The notes under the pieces are model-generated. The model was not told the DNA's origin. It saw only the letters and a program-made list of their open reading frames with translations, and did not search any database. From contig JAJRQE010000185.1 of assembly GCA_024280415.1 (NCBI GenBank), positions 1 through 39,945 on the forward strand: DNA of 39,945 nucleotides, read 5' to 3'. The position numbers were made by a program, and so were the translations under genes. Shown here in pieces: positions 25,757 to 35,200 of the stretch (position 1 is its first letter; each line of letters opens with the position of its first letter). The DNA is from Spirochaetota bacterium (GTDB lineage: Bacteria; Spirochaetota; Spirochaetia; B11-G9).

Positions 25757-25848
25757 TGACATTATCATCCAAATATGAAAAACTGCACATCACTTTTAGT
25801 AGTGGTTACATTATCAGTTTGAATTTAAATATAAAGGCAGAGAAAGCA

Positions 25849-26277
25849 ATGGAAACGATTTTTGTTAAACCAAAAGACGTTGTAAGAAAGTGGTTAATTA
25901 TAGATGCAACCGGGAAAAAACTCGGGCGTGTAGCTGTAAAAGCTGCCAATCTTCTTCGTGGTAAACATAAACCAGAATTTACTCCTCACCAGGAAGTTGG
26001 GGATTATGTTATTATTATTAATGCAGATAAGGTTGAAGTAAGCGGAAATAAGGAAACACGAAAGATTTATTACAGACATTCGGGTTATCCAGGAGGGCTT
26101 ACTGCTGAAAGGTTTATCGATATGATAGGCAGAAAACCCACTTATCCCATAGAACATGCAGTTAAAGGGATGCTTCCCAATGGACGTCTTGGAAGGACTC
26201 TCTTTACAAATCTCAAAGTATATGCAGGCTCAGATCATCCACATGCAGCTCAAAAGCCTGAATTACTCGAATTTTAA
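25849..26277 (+). CDS. rplM: 50S ribosomal protein L13
   Basis: The track ORF begins inside the repeat array, but L13 itself starts at the ATG at 25849 ('METIFVKPKDVVRKWLIIDA') and ends 'KPELLEF', giving 142 residues, the usual length. Motifs include 'GRVAVKAANLLRGKHKP' and 'AVKGMLPNGRLGR'. L13 is an early-assembly protein of the large subunit. It is followed after 18 bases by rpsI, the classic L13-S9 pair. A 'TTGACA' at 25756-25761 right at the end of the repeat array may be its -35, but the -10 ('AAAACT' at 17 bases) is poor. Confidence 0.97.
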   Translation: METIFVKPKDVVRKWLIIDATGKKLGRVAVKAANLLRGKHKPEFTPHQEVGDYVIIINADKVEVSGNKETRKIYYRHSGYPGGLTAERFIDMIGRKPTYPIEHAVKGMLPNGRLGRTLFTNLKVYAGSDHPHAAQKPELLEF

Positions 26278-26295
26278 GGTCAGGAGAAGATAAAC

Positions 26296-26688
26296 GTGGT
26301 TAAGAATCTTGCATTAGGAACAGGACGAAGAAAAACTGCTATTGCACGGGTTTTCCTAAGAGAGGGAAACGGTAAAATAAGTGTTAATGGCAAGAATGTT
26401 GATGATTATTTTGGTAACCCCAGTTTTGTTTATGTTGTAAAACAGCCCTTGGGAGTTACTGCAACAGAAGGTAAGTATGACCTGCTGATTACTGTAAAGG
26501 GTGGTGGTCCCTCCGGACAGGCTGGTGCCTGTCGTCATGGTATTTCCAGGGCTCTTGTTGAGTATGATGAGACAAATAAAGCTGCTCTAAGAGCAAATGG
26601 ATTTCTTACCAGGGACTCCAGGATGGTTGAAAGAAAGAAATTTGGACAGAGAGGCGCCAGAAGGAAATTCCAGTTCTCAAAACGTTAA
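26296..26688 (+). CDS. rpsI: 30S ribosomal protein S9
   Basis: A 130-residue S9 with '[20 protein letters not shown]', the central '[20 protein letters not shown]' and the conserved tail 'RKFGQ'-type '[15 protein letters not shown]' that reaches the ribosomal P site. The start is a GTG, with 'CAGGAGA' about 8 bases upstream. It is co-transcribed with rplM. Confidence 0.97.
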   Translation: MVKNLALGTGRRKTAIARVFLREGNGKISVNGKNVDDYFGNPSFVYVVKQPLGVTATEGKYDLLITVKGGGPSGQAGACRHGISRALVEYDETNKAALRANGFLTRDSRMVERKKFGQRGARRKFQFSKR

Positions 26689-27322
26689 ACAAACGATTCT
26701 TGAAATCAGGAGAGGAGCAGGGAGAGGTAAAACTGAGGTTTTACTCTCTGGCGGCTCCTCTTTTTTTGTTACCCGGAGAATGGTTGATGAAAATGATCTC
26801 AGTGCAGGAACTGCTCTTTCAGAATTACAGATTACGTTACTCAGATCACATGGAGAGTATATTTTTGTTAAAAGGAAGGCTTTTGAACTTCTGGGATTCC
26901 GTGAGCATTCTGTTTATCAGTTAAAGCAAAAGCTGCTTCAGAGAAATTTCAGCTTAGATATTGTAGAGAAGGTTCTGGAAGAATTGATTCTGGATGGTTC
27001 AGTTAGTAATACAAGGTTTATGGAAATCTGGCTGAGTAATCGTCTTCGAAGGCATCCTGAAGGTTTCCGGGCTCTTTTTGCCGGCTTGATCAGGACTGGA
27101 ATCTCTTCATCGGAGATACTGGATTATCTGATACCTTACATGGAAACTGTTGATTCTGAGAAACTGCTGAAAGCAGCCGCCGGGAAAATTATGAAAAACA
27201 GGAAAGTTACAAAGGATAAACTCATAAAAAGTCTAGGTTCCAGGGGATTCGATACGGCTCAGATAATCCAGTACATTGAACAAAACTTTTCAGGTAAGGA
27301 TGACTCTGCAACTGAAAGATAA
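26642..27322 (+). CDS. recX: RecX-family regulator of RecA; start codon uncertain
   Basis: The protein has the RecX/OraA three-helix repeats: '[20 protein letters not shown]', '[19 protein letters not shown]', '[16 protein letters not shown]'. RecX binds RecA filaments and damps recombination. The domain begins with a beta strand '[11 protein letters not shown]' right after the rpsI stop, but no ATG, GTG or TTG lies there. In-frame options are an ACG or ATT near 26693-26696, TTGs at 26627 and 26642 or an ATG at 26597 inside rpsI, and an ATG at 26780 that cuts off part of the fold. I used TTG 26642. RecX is usually near recA, so its place after rpsI is unusual. Family call good; start unresolved. 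Confidence 0.78.
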   Translation: MDREAPEGNSSSQNVKQTILEIRRGAGRGKTEVLLSGGSSFFVTRRMVDENDLSAGTALSELQITLLRSHGEYIFVKRKAFELLGFREHSVYQLKQKLLQRNFSLDIVEKVLEELILDGSVSNTRFMEIWLSNRLRRHPEGFRALFAGLIRTGISSSEILDYLIPYMETVDSEKLLKAAAGKIMKNRKVTKDKLIKSLGSRGFDTAQIIQYIEQNFSGKDDSATER

Positions 27323-27400
27323 AAGTATCTTTTCAAAAATAAGCTGTTACCATAGATCTTATGGGAGTCTCCGGGGCAAAAGCCTCTGGCAGAAATCTTC

Positions 27401-27428
27401 TTGACATATTGGACTTTTTTGCTATACT
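27401..27428 (+). promoter_or_regulatory. Promoter of the HTH-receiver gene
   Basis: 'TTGACA' is followed after 16 bases by 'TATACT' (five of six), about 50 bases upstream of the ATG at 27481. It shows that the track start at 27361, upstream of the promoter, is not used. Confidence 0.7.
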
Positions 27429-27480
27429 CATTGATGTTAGAGAAAGTGTTCCGGCAGAATTTTTGAATGAGGTATATTAT

Positions 27481-28092
27481 ATGAAAAAAAGGGTTAAAAA
27501 AGTTAGAATTTTTTCTGCATTGGAAGTTGCAAATATCTGCGGTGTTGTAAATCAGACTGCAATAAACTGGATCAAGAGTAATCATTTAAAAGCATTTACC
27601 ACCCCTGGAGGGCAGTATCGAATCTACTCAGAAGATCTTATCGACTTTTTGAATACCAGGGGAATGAGAATACCCGATGAACTTGCAGTTATTATCACGG
27701 ATCATAAAAAAAGAAAAAAAGTTATTATTATCGATGATGATAAAGATCTTAATGAAATGATGAAGCTTATGTTTATTAAGAGCCTCGAAGATTATGAAAT
27801 TATTCAGGCCTTTGATGGCTTTGAAGCCGGTAAGCTGCTTGCATCAGAAAAACCTGATGTAGTTATTCTGGATATAGATCTTCCCGGAGTTAATGGTCAT
27901 CTTCTGTGCACCCGAATTAAGGAAGATAAGAATCTTAATTCTCCTGTTGTTATTTCCATCAGCGGTCTGAATGATACCTTCGAAGAGGAAAAAATTCTTT
28001 CTGAGGGTGCAGATGCTTTTTTTACCAAGCCTCTGGATTTCGATAAAATAATAACAGCCTTAAAAGATCTTGTAGAAACGAGGACTGTATAG
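27481..28092 (+). CDS. Response regulator with N-terminal excisionase/MerR-type HTH fused to receiver domain
   Basis: Residues about 8-60 form a winged HTH of the excisionase/MerR type ('FSALEVANICGVVNQTAINW', 'FTTPGGQYRIYSEDL'). After a short linker, residues about 80-200 are a receiver domain with acidic pocket 'IIDDDKD', phosphorylation Asp in 'VVILDIDLPG', 'ISISG' and 'FFTKPLDFDK'. DNA-binding at the front and receiver at the back reverses the usual order. The ATG at 27481 follows 'GAGGTATATT' and the promoter at 27401. The next gene is a stand-alone receiver 1 base later, and no histidine kinase is nearby. It is probably a transcription factor controlled by phosphorylation from an orphan kinase. 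Confidence 0.8.
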   Translation: MKKRVKKVRIFSALEVANICGVVNQTAINWIKSNHLKAFTTPGGQYRIYSEDLIDFLNTRGMRIPDELAVIITDHKKRKKVIIIDDDKDLNEMMKLMFIKSLEDYEIIQAFDGFEAGKLLASEKPDVVILDIDLPGVNGHLLCTRIKEDKNLNSPVVISISGLNDTFEEEKILSEGADAFFTKPLDFDKIITALKDLVETRTV

Positions 28093-28093
28093 T

Positions 28094-28465
28094 ATGTCGG
28101 TTTCTCCACAATTTGTTCTTCTCGTAGAGGATGAGGATTCTGTCAGGTTGACATTGCGGGATTATCTGCAGAAAAAGGGTCATAACATGCTTGTTGCATC
28201 TGATGGTGTGAGTGCGATCAAGCAGCTCCTTGATCACGATATAAGTATTATTATTTCCGATTACCGTATGCAGGTGCTCGGGGGTGATTACTGGGTGAAG
28301 TTTCTGGATAGGTACTGTAAGGATAAGCATATTGTAATTACCAGTGGATTTCTTCGTCCTGATTTTTCCATTCCTTTTGAGGTTATCTATAAACCCTACG
28401 AATATGAACAAATTTCGGAACTTATTAACGAGCATTTAAATTCTTCAAAACCCCTTGAAGGATAA
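28094..28465 (+). CDS. Single-domain response regulator (receiver only)
   Basis: A 123-residue receiver domain with the acidic pair in 'LLVEDEDSVRLTLRD', phosphorylation Asp in 'IIISDYRMQV', conserved Thr in 'IVITSGF' and Lys in 'VIYKPYEYEQ'. There is no output domain. It starts 1 base after the HTH-receiver stop, so the two are co-translated and may form a phosphorelay or compete for the same kinase. It overlaps the acylphosphatase start by 11 bases. Confidence 0.85.
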   Translation: MSVSPQFVLLVEDEDSVRLTLRDYLQKKGHNMLVASDGVSAIKQLLDHDISIIISDYRMQVLGGDYWVKFLDRYCKDKHIVITSGFLRPDFSIPFEVIYKPYEYEQISELINEHLNSSKPLEG

Positions 28466-28733
28466 ATCTTTAACAATAAAAGTTTACGGCCGGGTTCAGG
28501 GAGTAGGATTCAGGTTTTCAGCACAACGTGCAGCTGTTTCTTTCGGGGTTGCGGGCTGGGTGCGTAACGAATGGGACGGTACAGTTCTGATCCATTGTGA
28601 GGGGGAAGTCTCCTCTGTAGATCAGTTTGTTAATTGGTGCAGGAAGGGACCCTCTCTGGCTCATGTTATATCCCTGGATATAACTGTACTTCCCTATCAG
28701 GGGGTTCATTCAGGGTTTAAAATTGATTATTAA
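28455..28733 (+). CDS. acyP: Acylphosphatase
   Basis: A 92-residue enzyme with the diagnostic 'GRVQGVGFR' (about residues 12-20; the Arg binds phosphate) and 'GWVRNEWDGTV' (about 34-44; the catalytic Asn). It hydrolyses carboxyl-phosphate bonds such as acetyl phosphate or 1,3-bisphosphoglycerate. The start is a TTG without a good ribosome-binding site that overlaps the receiver gene, so it relies on coupling. The link of an acyl-phosphate hydrolase to a receiver pair is suggestive, because acetyl phosphate can phosphorylate receivers, but this is inference. Confidence 0.9.
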   Translation: MKDKSLTIKVYGRVQGVGFRFSAQRAAVSFGVAGWVRNEWDGTVLIHCEGEVSSVDQFVNWCRKGPSLAHVISLDITVLPYQGVHSGFKIDY

Positions 28734-28735
28734 AA

Positions 28736-28764
28736 GGAAAAACAGACGCCCTTCCGGGCGCCTG
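28736..28764 (-). terminator. Intrinsic terminator of eno
   Basis: On the minus strand 'CAGGCGCCC' pairs with 'GGGCGTCTG' around a GGAA tetraloop (one G-U pair), followed by a run of five T. On the plus strand the wobble becomes a mismatch and there is no T tail, so it serves eno. Confidence 0.85.
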
Positions 28765-28783
28765 ATACAGAAAATCCCAATAC

Positions 28784-30121
<1,338 letters not shown>

Positions 30122-30183
30122 TTACTACTTATCTATATTTTCAGGAACCTGCAAAACAATAATCCTGCAAGGTATCTGTTTAG

Positions 30184-30212
30184 AATATCGTATTTATAAA
30201 TTAAACAGTCAA
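30184..30212 (-). promoter_or_regulatory. Candidate promoter of eno
   Basis: On the minus strand 'TTGACT' is followed after 17 bases by 'GATATT' (four of six), about 105 bases upstream of the start, leaving a leader of roughly 100 bases with no obvious fold. Confidence 0.4.
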
Positions 30213-30228
30213 GTAGGGACTATAAAAC

Positions 30229-30258
30229 TTGACCCTATGAATAGTAGTTAACTAAAAT
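30229..30258 (+). promoter_or_regulatory. Promoter of the UPF0158-GNAT gene
   Basis: 'TTGACC' is followed after 18 bases by 'TAAAAT' (five of six), with the start codon 23 bases downstream of the -10 and 'AGGAG' in between. It diverges from the eno promoter, with about 17 bases between the two -35 boxes. Confidence 0.6.
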
Positions 30259-30280
30259 AGAATAAAGTATAGGAGATTGT

Positions 30281-31213
30281 ATGGAAGATGGACTTTTATT
30301 TGAATTGACCGATGAAATTATAGATCTGATTATTTTTGGGATGGAGGATCAGGGAGAAGATTACTATGTCAACATACAAAATGGGATTGTAGGTTCCCGA
30401 TCTTTTATTCTTAGGGATCAAAATGCAGCAAATATTGATTCCACTGCCATTCCCGTTCCCGAATGGCATCCTTCGGATGGGTTTCAGCTTATGGAGCGTT
30501 TTGTAGCTGCAATACATAATCCTGTGCATAAAGAAGCTTTGGTAGATATTCTTTCTGCAGGCAGAGGAGCTTTCAGGAATTTCAAAAGCTATGTAAAAGA
30601 ATCAGAGATCCTGTCAAAACAATGGTATTCCCATAAAGATAAAATTATGCGGTCAAGGGTTGTTGAATGGTACAATACCAACTGTGATATTCTTAAATAC
30701 AAGGATATAGAAGAAAATACTGATGAAACAGAGAATCTTATCCTGGATGATTTTGTTTTCAGGATAGATTATTCAGATCAGGAAGATCTTATTAAATGTA
30801 AAGCAGAAGTTTCTATCCGGGAAAATCTGGATAAGAGAGGGAAGGGTATTGCTGATTTTTTTATTAAAAGAAATATTCTTTTTTTGGAGAGCCCGGGAGT
30901 AGAAGCGCTGTCTGTTTATGCTGAAACGCTGGAGGGGGAGTATGCAGGGTCGATAACCGGAGGTAGTTTTTCTGATACTGATTCAGATACAAAACTGGGA
31001 GTTGTTCATTCTGTGTGGGTAGAGAAAAAATTCAGAGGAATGGGTCTCGCAAGACATCTGATTGATCAATTTCTGAAAGAAGCTGTAAACCGAAGTATCA
31101 AAACCGTACTTTTTGAACTTCCCGGAGGTAGTTCAGAACTAAAATCGACTCTGGAAGCAAGGGCAGCTTCATCAATTTTTACTACTATGGCAGTAAATAT
31201 TATAAATCTGTGA
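30281..31213 (+). CDS. UPF0158-like domain fused to GNAT acetyltransferase
   Basis: The first 150 residues resemble the UPF0158 family: 'DGFQLMERFVAAIHNPVHKE', 'AGRGAFRNFKSYV' and 'RSRVVEWYNTN' fit its conserved blocks. Residues about 165-300 form a GNAT acetyltransferase, with acetyl-CoA motif A 'VHSVWVEKKFRGMGLARHLI' and 'VLFELPGGS'. GNAT enzymes acetylate amines of small molecules or proteins; UPF0158 has no known activity, so the substrate is unknown. The end may be frameshifted. With one more T in the run at 31176-31180 the chain would read 'FYYYGSKYYKSVTIL' and continue to a TAG at 31266, closer to a normal GNAT ending. Strong ribosome-binding site and promoter upstream. Confidence 0.7.
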   Translation: MEDGLLFELTDEIIDLIIFGMEDQGEDYYVNIQNGIVGSRSFILRDQNAANIDSTAIPVPEWHPSDGFQLMERFVAAIHNPVHKEALVDILSAGRGAFRNFKSYVKESEILSKQWYSHKDKIMRSRVVEWYNTNCDILKYKDIEENTDETENLILDDFVFRIDYSDQEDLIKCKAEVSIRENLDKRGKGIADFFIKRNILFLESPGVEALSVYAETLEGEYAGSITGGSFSDTDSDTKLGVVHSVWVEKKFRGMGLARHLIDQFLKEAVNRSIKTVLFELPGGSSELKSTLEARAASSIFTTMAVNIINL

Positions 31214-31301
31214 CTATTTTAACATTTATCTATATTTTAGTTGCAGGAGTTTACTTTATGGTTTAGACTGAAGGGCAATAAAATTCATAAAAGGAGATAG
31301 T

Positions 31302-32888
31302 ATGAAAAAACTATTGATCACACTTCTTATGATCACAGTTGCATTTGCAGTTTTTGCAGGTGGTGGCAAAGAAGAAGCAGCTCCAACGGCAGATCCTGTT
31401 GTTTTCAGTTTTAACAATGGAACAGAGATTCAGTCCCTGGATCCAGGGAACATCGAAGGTGTCCCTGAACACAGAATCTACATGGCACTCTTTGAGGGTC
31501 TTGTAAGTTATGATCCTGCAACTCTTGATCCGATTCCAGGTCTGGCAAAAAGCTGGAGTGTTTCCGATGATGGTCTTACCTGGACTTTCAAACTTCGAAA
31601 AACAAACTGGTCAGATGGCACACCTATAACAGCACAGACAGTTGTCGACTCATGGCTCAGATTTCTAAGCCCTGAACTCGCCGCTGTATATGCATATCTT
31701 CCAGGCATGATCATAAAGGGTGCAGACGCATACAATTCCGGAAAGGGAAGTGCTGACGATGTTGGAATCAGAGCTCTTGATGACTATACCTTTCAGTTTG
31801 AGCTGACAGGACCCGCTCCCTATGCTCTTGGTATGCTGACTCATTATGCATTTGCAGTTGTTCCAATGCATGTTATTGAAAAGTATGGTGATAAATGGAC
31901 AATGCCTGAGAATTTTGTAGGCAATGGCCCATATACTCTTACTTCATGGGATCCTCAGGAAAAAATCGTAATGGATAAAAATCCTGGTTACTGGGATGCG
32001 GATAATGTGAAAATTGATACAATAGTTGCCTATCCTATCGAAGATGAAAATACATCACTTAATATGTACAAACAGGGTGATCTCGACTGGGTTATGACAG
32101 TTCCGGATGCTCAGCTTGACTCAATGAAGCTCGATCCGACCTATGTAACAAATGCAACCTTTATCACCTACTACTATCAGTTTAATACAACGAAAGCACC
32201 TTATGACAATGCTGATGTTAGAAAAGCACTTTCTATGGCAATAGACAGACAGGAGCTCGTAGACAAGGTAACCAGGGGCGGTCAGTTTCCTGCTTACGGT
32301 CTAACTCCTCCTCTGGCAAATTATCCCAAGGTTGTAGCTTTTAAGGAAGATTTTGATGCCGCAAGAGCATTGCTTGCAAAAGCAGGTTTCCCGAATGGTG
32401 AAGGTTTTCCAAAGGCAACAATTCTTTACAATACTTCCGAAGGTCATAAAAAAATTGCTGAGTATGTTCAGCAGAAATGGAAAGAAGTTCTCAATATTGA
32501 TGTGACAATTGAAAATCAGGAATGGGCAACTTATCTTGATAATAAGCAGAATCAGAATTTTGATATTGCAAGAGCTGGATGGCAGGGTGACTATGTAGAT
32601 CCGAATACATTCTTAACAGATCTCCTCTACTCTACAGCAGGGAACAATGACGGCAGATATAATAATCCTAAGTATGATGCTCTTCTTGATAAAGCAGCTA
32701 CCATGCCTGAAGGTAAAGCCAGATACGATGTTCTCCGTCAGGCTGAAGAGCTTGCCTTTAGTGAAGATATGGCTCTTATGCCTTTCTACTACTATTCGAC
32801 AGCAAACTGGATTGATACAAATGTCTGGGGCGGATGGACTCCAACCATTCTTGATGTACATCCCTGGAAAGGTATGTTTAAAAAGTAA
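31302..32888 (+). CDS. oppA: Oligopeptide-type ABC transporter substrate-binding protein
   Basis: A 528-residue family 5 binding protein. The signal peptide 'LITLLMITVAFAVFAGGG' has no lipobox Cys. It is followed by 'NNGTEIQSLDPGNIEGVPEH', 'GLAKSWSVSDDGLTWTFKLR', 'NWSDGTPITAQTVVDSWLRF', 'NPGYWDADNV' and 'RKALSMAIDRQELVDKV', all standard for OppA/DppA. It captures peptides in the periplasm for OppBCDF. It has a good ribosome-binding site ('AAAGGAGATAGT') and is followed by a strong terminator, so it will be made in excess over the membrane genes. Confidence 0.92.
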   Translation: MKKLLITLLMITVAFAVFAGGGKEEAAPTADPVVFSFNNGTEIQSLDPGNIEGVPEHRIYMALFEGLVSYDPATLDPIPGLAKSWSVSDDGLTWTFKLRKTNWSDGTPITAQTVVDSWLRFLSPELAAVYAYLPGMIIKGADAYNSGKGSADDVGIRALDDYTFQFELTGPAPYALGMLTHYAFAVVPMHVIEKYGDKWTMPENFVGNGPYTLTSWDPQEKIVMDKNPGYWDADNVKIDTIVAYPIEDENTSLNMYKQGDLDWVMTVPDAQLDSMKLDPTYVTNATFITYYYQFNTTKAPYDNADVRKALSMAIDRQELVDKVTRGGQFPAYGLTPPLANYPKVVAFKEDFDAARALLAKAGFPNGEGFPKATILYNTSEGHKKIAEYVQQKWKEVLNIDVTIENQEWATYLDNKQNQNFDIARAGWQGDYVDPNTFLTDLLYSTAGNNDGRYNNPKYDALLDKAATMPEGKARYDVLRQAEELAFSEDMALMPFYYYSTANWIDTNVWGGWTPTILDVHPWKGMFKK

Positions 32889-32908
32889 TCGATCAATTTA
32901 AATTACCG

Positions 32909-32939
32909 GCTGCCTTGAATTTCAAGGCAGCTTTTTTTT
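32909..32939 (+). terminator. Strong intrinsic terminator between oppA and oppB
   Basis: 'GCTGCCTTGA' pairs perfectly with 'TCAAGGCAGC' around a 3-base loop and is followed by eight T. Placed inside the operon, it should allow only partial readthrough to oppBCDF. No clear promoter was found in the 115 bases before oppB. Confidence 0.92.
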
Positions 32940-33056
32940 GAAATCTTTTAGTTTTTTGGTATTGTTCATATATTTTATCTTGTTAAATGGATCCCGGTAT
33001 AATACCATGCCCAATAAATTACAAGTTTCTTTAAATTTTTAATAGAGAGGTTTTTA

Positions 33057-33983
33057 ATGTCTAAGTACATTTTCAGAAGAGCTCTGGGCCTGATACCCAC
33101 CATGTTTATTATTGTAACAATCTGCTTCTTTTTTATCAGATTGGCTCCAGGCGGCCCATTTTCCAGTGAAAAGAAAATATCACCCCAAATTATGAAAAAT
33201 ATTGAAGCTAAGTATCATCTGGATGAACCCCTTGTAATTCAGTATGTCAGATACCTTGGGGATGTTATAAGAGGCGATCTTGGACCCTCTTATAAGTATA
33301 AGGATTATGATGTTAATTTTTATATTTCCAGGAGCCTGCCTAAATCGATTCTTCTTGGATCTCTGGCGTTGTTTTTTGCGGTTATAATGGGAATGGGAGC
33401 AGGGATGCTTTCGTCATTGAGGCAGAATACCTGGATTGATTATATGTCAATGTCAGTTGCAGTTGTGGGTATATCGGTGCCGCTCTTTGTTATAGGACCT
33501 GTATTGATGTATATTTTTGCAATGCAGCTCAATCTCCTGCCTGTTTCCGGATGGATAAGCGAAAGGGGCTATTCAGCTTTAATTCTCCCTGTATTTTCCC
33601 TCTCTCTCCCTTACTTTGCAACTATCGCCAGGCTCTCAAGGGCAAGCTTTCTGGAGGCTCTGCGGAGTGATTATGTCAGAACTGCTAAAGCCAAGGGATT
33701 AAAAACTTCGGTCATAATGTTTAAGCATGTCTTAAAAGGAGCATCTCTTCCTGTAGTAAGTTATCTGGGGCCGGCATTTTCCGGAATTATAACAGGATCC
33801 ATAGTAATAGAACAGATCTTCAGAATTCCTGGACTTGGACGCCACTTCGTTCAGTCTGCATTTAACCGGGATTATACAATGATAATGGGTACTGTAATAG
33901 TTTATTCACTGTTTCTGGTTATTATGAACTTTGTCGTGGATGTCCTCTATGGTTATCTCGACCCTAGAATATCATATAAATAA
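33057..33983 (+). CDS. oppB: Oligopeptide ABC transporter permease OppB
   Basis: A 308-residue permease with the N-terminal OppB signature ('RALGLIPTMFIIVTICFFFI', 'RLAPGGPF'), six membrane segments and the EAA coupling loop 'YVRTAKAKGLKTSVIMFKHV', ending 'YGYLDPRISYK'. It forms one half of the peptide channel in the inner membrane. 'AGAGAGG' precedes the ATG. It lies 118 bases after the oppA terminator and 125 bases before oppC. Confidence 0.95.
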   Translation: MSKYIFRRALGLIPTMFIIVTICFFFIRLAPGGPFSSEKKISPQIMKNIEAKYHLDEPLVIQYVRYLGDVIRGDLGPSYKYKDYDVNFYISRSLPKSILLGSLALFFAVIMGMGAGMLSSLRQNTWIDYMSMSVAVVGISVPLFVIGPVLMYIFAMQLNLLPVSGWISERGYSALILPVFSLSLPYFATIARLSRASFLEALRSDYVRTAKAKGLKTSVIMFKHVLKGASLPVVSYLGPAFSGIITGSIVIEQIFRIPGLGRHFVQSAFNRDYTMIMGTVIVYSLFLVIMNFVVDVLYGYLDPRISYK

Positions 33984-33988
33984 GGGGA

Positions 33989-34108
33989 ATGAAAAAAATG
34001 ATTTTTATGAATAATAATCTGATTGGGTTGAACATTTTTTTTCATTCGGCGACAGAGACTTTTCCGAAGAATGAGGGAAAGTGCTCGAAAGCGATTAAGG
34101 AGCTGTAG
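33989..34108 (+). CDS. Small ORF upstream of and in frame with oppC (39 aa)
   Basis: An ATG just after the oppB stop ('AGGGGAATG') opens a 39-codon frame 'MKKMIFMNNNLIGLNIFF' that ends in a TAG directly against the oppC ATG and in the same frame. The oppC ribosome-binding site lies inside it. It could be a real small protein, a leader whose translation couples oppB to oppC, or chance. It is too short for the ORF track and I recognise no homology. Confidence 0.35.
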   Translation: MKKMIFMNNNLIGLNIFFHSATETFPKNEGKCSKAIKEL

Positions 34109-35200
34109 ATGTCAGATACAATAATTAAAAATAAGGATACAGTCCTTAATGAATTCGATCAGCCTGTTAAGGGTGTGAGCCTCATGCAGGATGCATGGAG
34201 ACGTTTAAAAAAGAATAAGATGGCAATGTTCGGCCTTGTTACCTTGATTTTTTATACAATTATTTCACTCTCAGCACCACTTCTTCCCATCCATTCATAC
34301 AAGCAGCAGGTATTGGGACATCAGTTCCTTAAACCCTCTCTGCGTCCTGCAGGGGAGCTGATGTATGAAAGGCAGGATAAACTGATTCGTGGAATGGCTG
34401 CAAAAGAGGGAAGAACAGAATTAAATGAAGCAGAAATAAAGAAACTTGCAGATCTCAAAGCCAGTATTACCACCGAGAAAAAAGTCCTCTTAAATGGTGA
34501 AGAGGTTCTTGTTCATGAGAGAGTTTATCCTCTTGGAACTGACTCTCTTGGAAGGGATCTCCTTGCCAGAATTATTTATGGAGGTCAGGTTTCCATTCTT
34601 ATAGGTCTTCTCGGTGCTATAACTTCGGTATTAATAGGGGTTGTTCTAGGTGCTTTATCGGGTTATATCGGAGGAACCTTCGATTCTCTGATGATGCATT
34701 TTGTTGATATTATGTATTCCCTTCCCTATATGCTTCTTGTAATAATATTTATGGCAGTTTTCGGCAGAGCCATTCAAAACTTATTTTTTGCACTTGCCAT
34801 AGTCAGCTGGCTTACCGTTGCAAGGGTTGTAAGAGGGCAGATTATCTCCCTAAAAAACTCCGAATATGTCGAGGCAGCAAGATCCAGTGGTGCAGGTACG
34901 GGAAGAATAGTTTTTCGCCACCTTATTCCCAATACTGCAGGGGTTATTATTGTTTATACAACCCTTAGAGTTCCTTCTTTTATAATGCTGGAAGCCTTTC
35001 TCTCATTTCTTGGACTTGGAGTTCAGGCTCCTTTTGCATCATGGGGAGTACTCATTCAGGATGGTGTATATGCCATGACAACCTATCCCTGGCTTCTCTG
35101 GTTCCCTGCTGCGGCAATGACACTGTTTCTGTTTTCAATGAACTTTCTTGGTGACGGCCTTAGGGATGCAATGGATCCGCAAAGTAAGAACAAACTATAA
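34109..35200 (+). CDS. oppC: Oligopeptide ABC transporter permease OppC
   Basis: A 363-residue permease with N-terminal membrane segment ('MFGLVTLIFYTIISLSAPLL'), the conserved 'LGTDSLGRDLLARIIYGG' and the EAA loop 'YVEAARSSGAGTGRIVFRHL'. Between the first membrane segment and the conserved domain lies an extra, charged, probably periplasmic stretch of about 60 residues ('YERQDKLIRGMAAKEGRTEL' onward), which lengthens it over the usual 300 residues. 'AAGGAG' lies 7 bases before the ATG. The stop overlaps the oppD start by one base. Confidence 0.95.
   Translation: MSDTIIKNKDTVLNEFDQPVKGVSLMQDAWRRLKKNKMAMFGLVTLIFYTIISLSAPLLPIHSYKQQVLGHQFLKPSLRPAGELMYERQDKLIRGMAAKEGRTELNEAEIKKLADLKASITTEKKVLLNGEEVLVHERVYPLGTDSLGRDLLARIIYGGQVSILIGLLGAITSVLIGVVLGALSGYIGGTFDSLMMHFVDIMYSLPYMLLVIIFMAVFGRAIQNLFFALAIVSWLTVARVVRGQIISLKNSEYVEAARSSGAGTGRIVFRHLIPNTAGVIIVYTTLRVPSFIMLEAFLSFLGLGVQAPFASWGVLIQDGVYAMTTYPWLLWFPAAAMTLFLFSMNFLGDGLRDAMDPQSKNKL

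Noticed and set aside
25657-25848. N-terminal extension of L13 reading 'CSRTVVCSRTVV'
   Set aside because: It is translated repeat DNA; L13 starts at the ATG at 25849.
27340-27400. Riboswitch-like hairpins before the HTH-receiver gene
   Set aside because: Short imperfect stems upstream of the promoter; no known riboswitch consensus was recognised.
27361-27480. N-terminal extension of the HTH-receiver protein
   Set aside because: A good promoter lies inside it and the ATG at 27481 has a ribosome-binding site and fits the HTH start.
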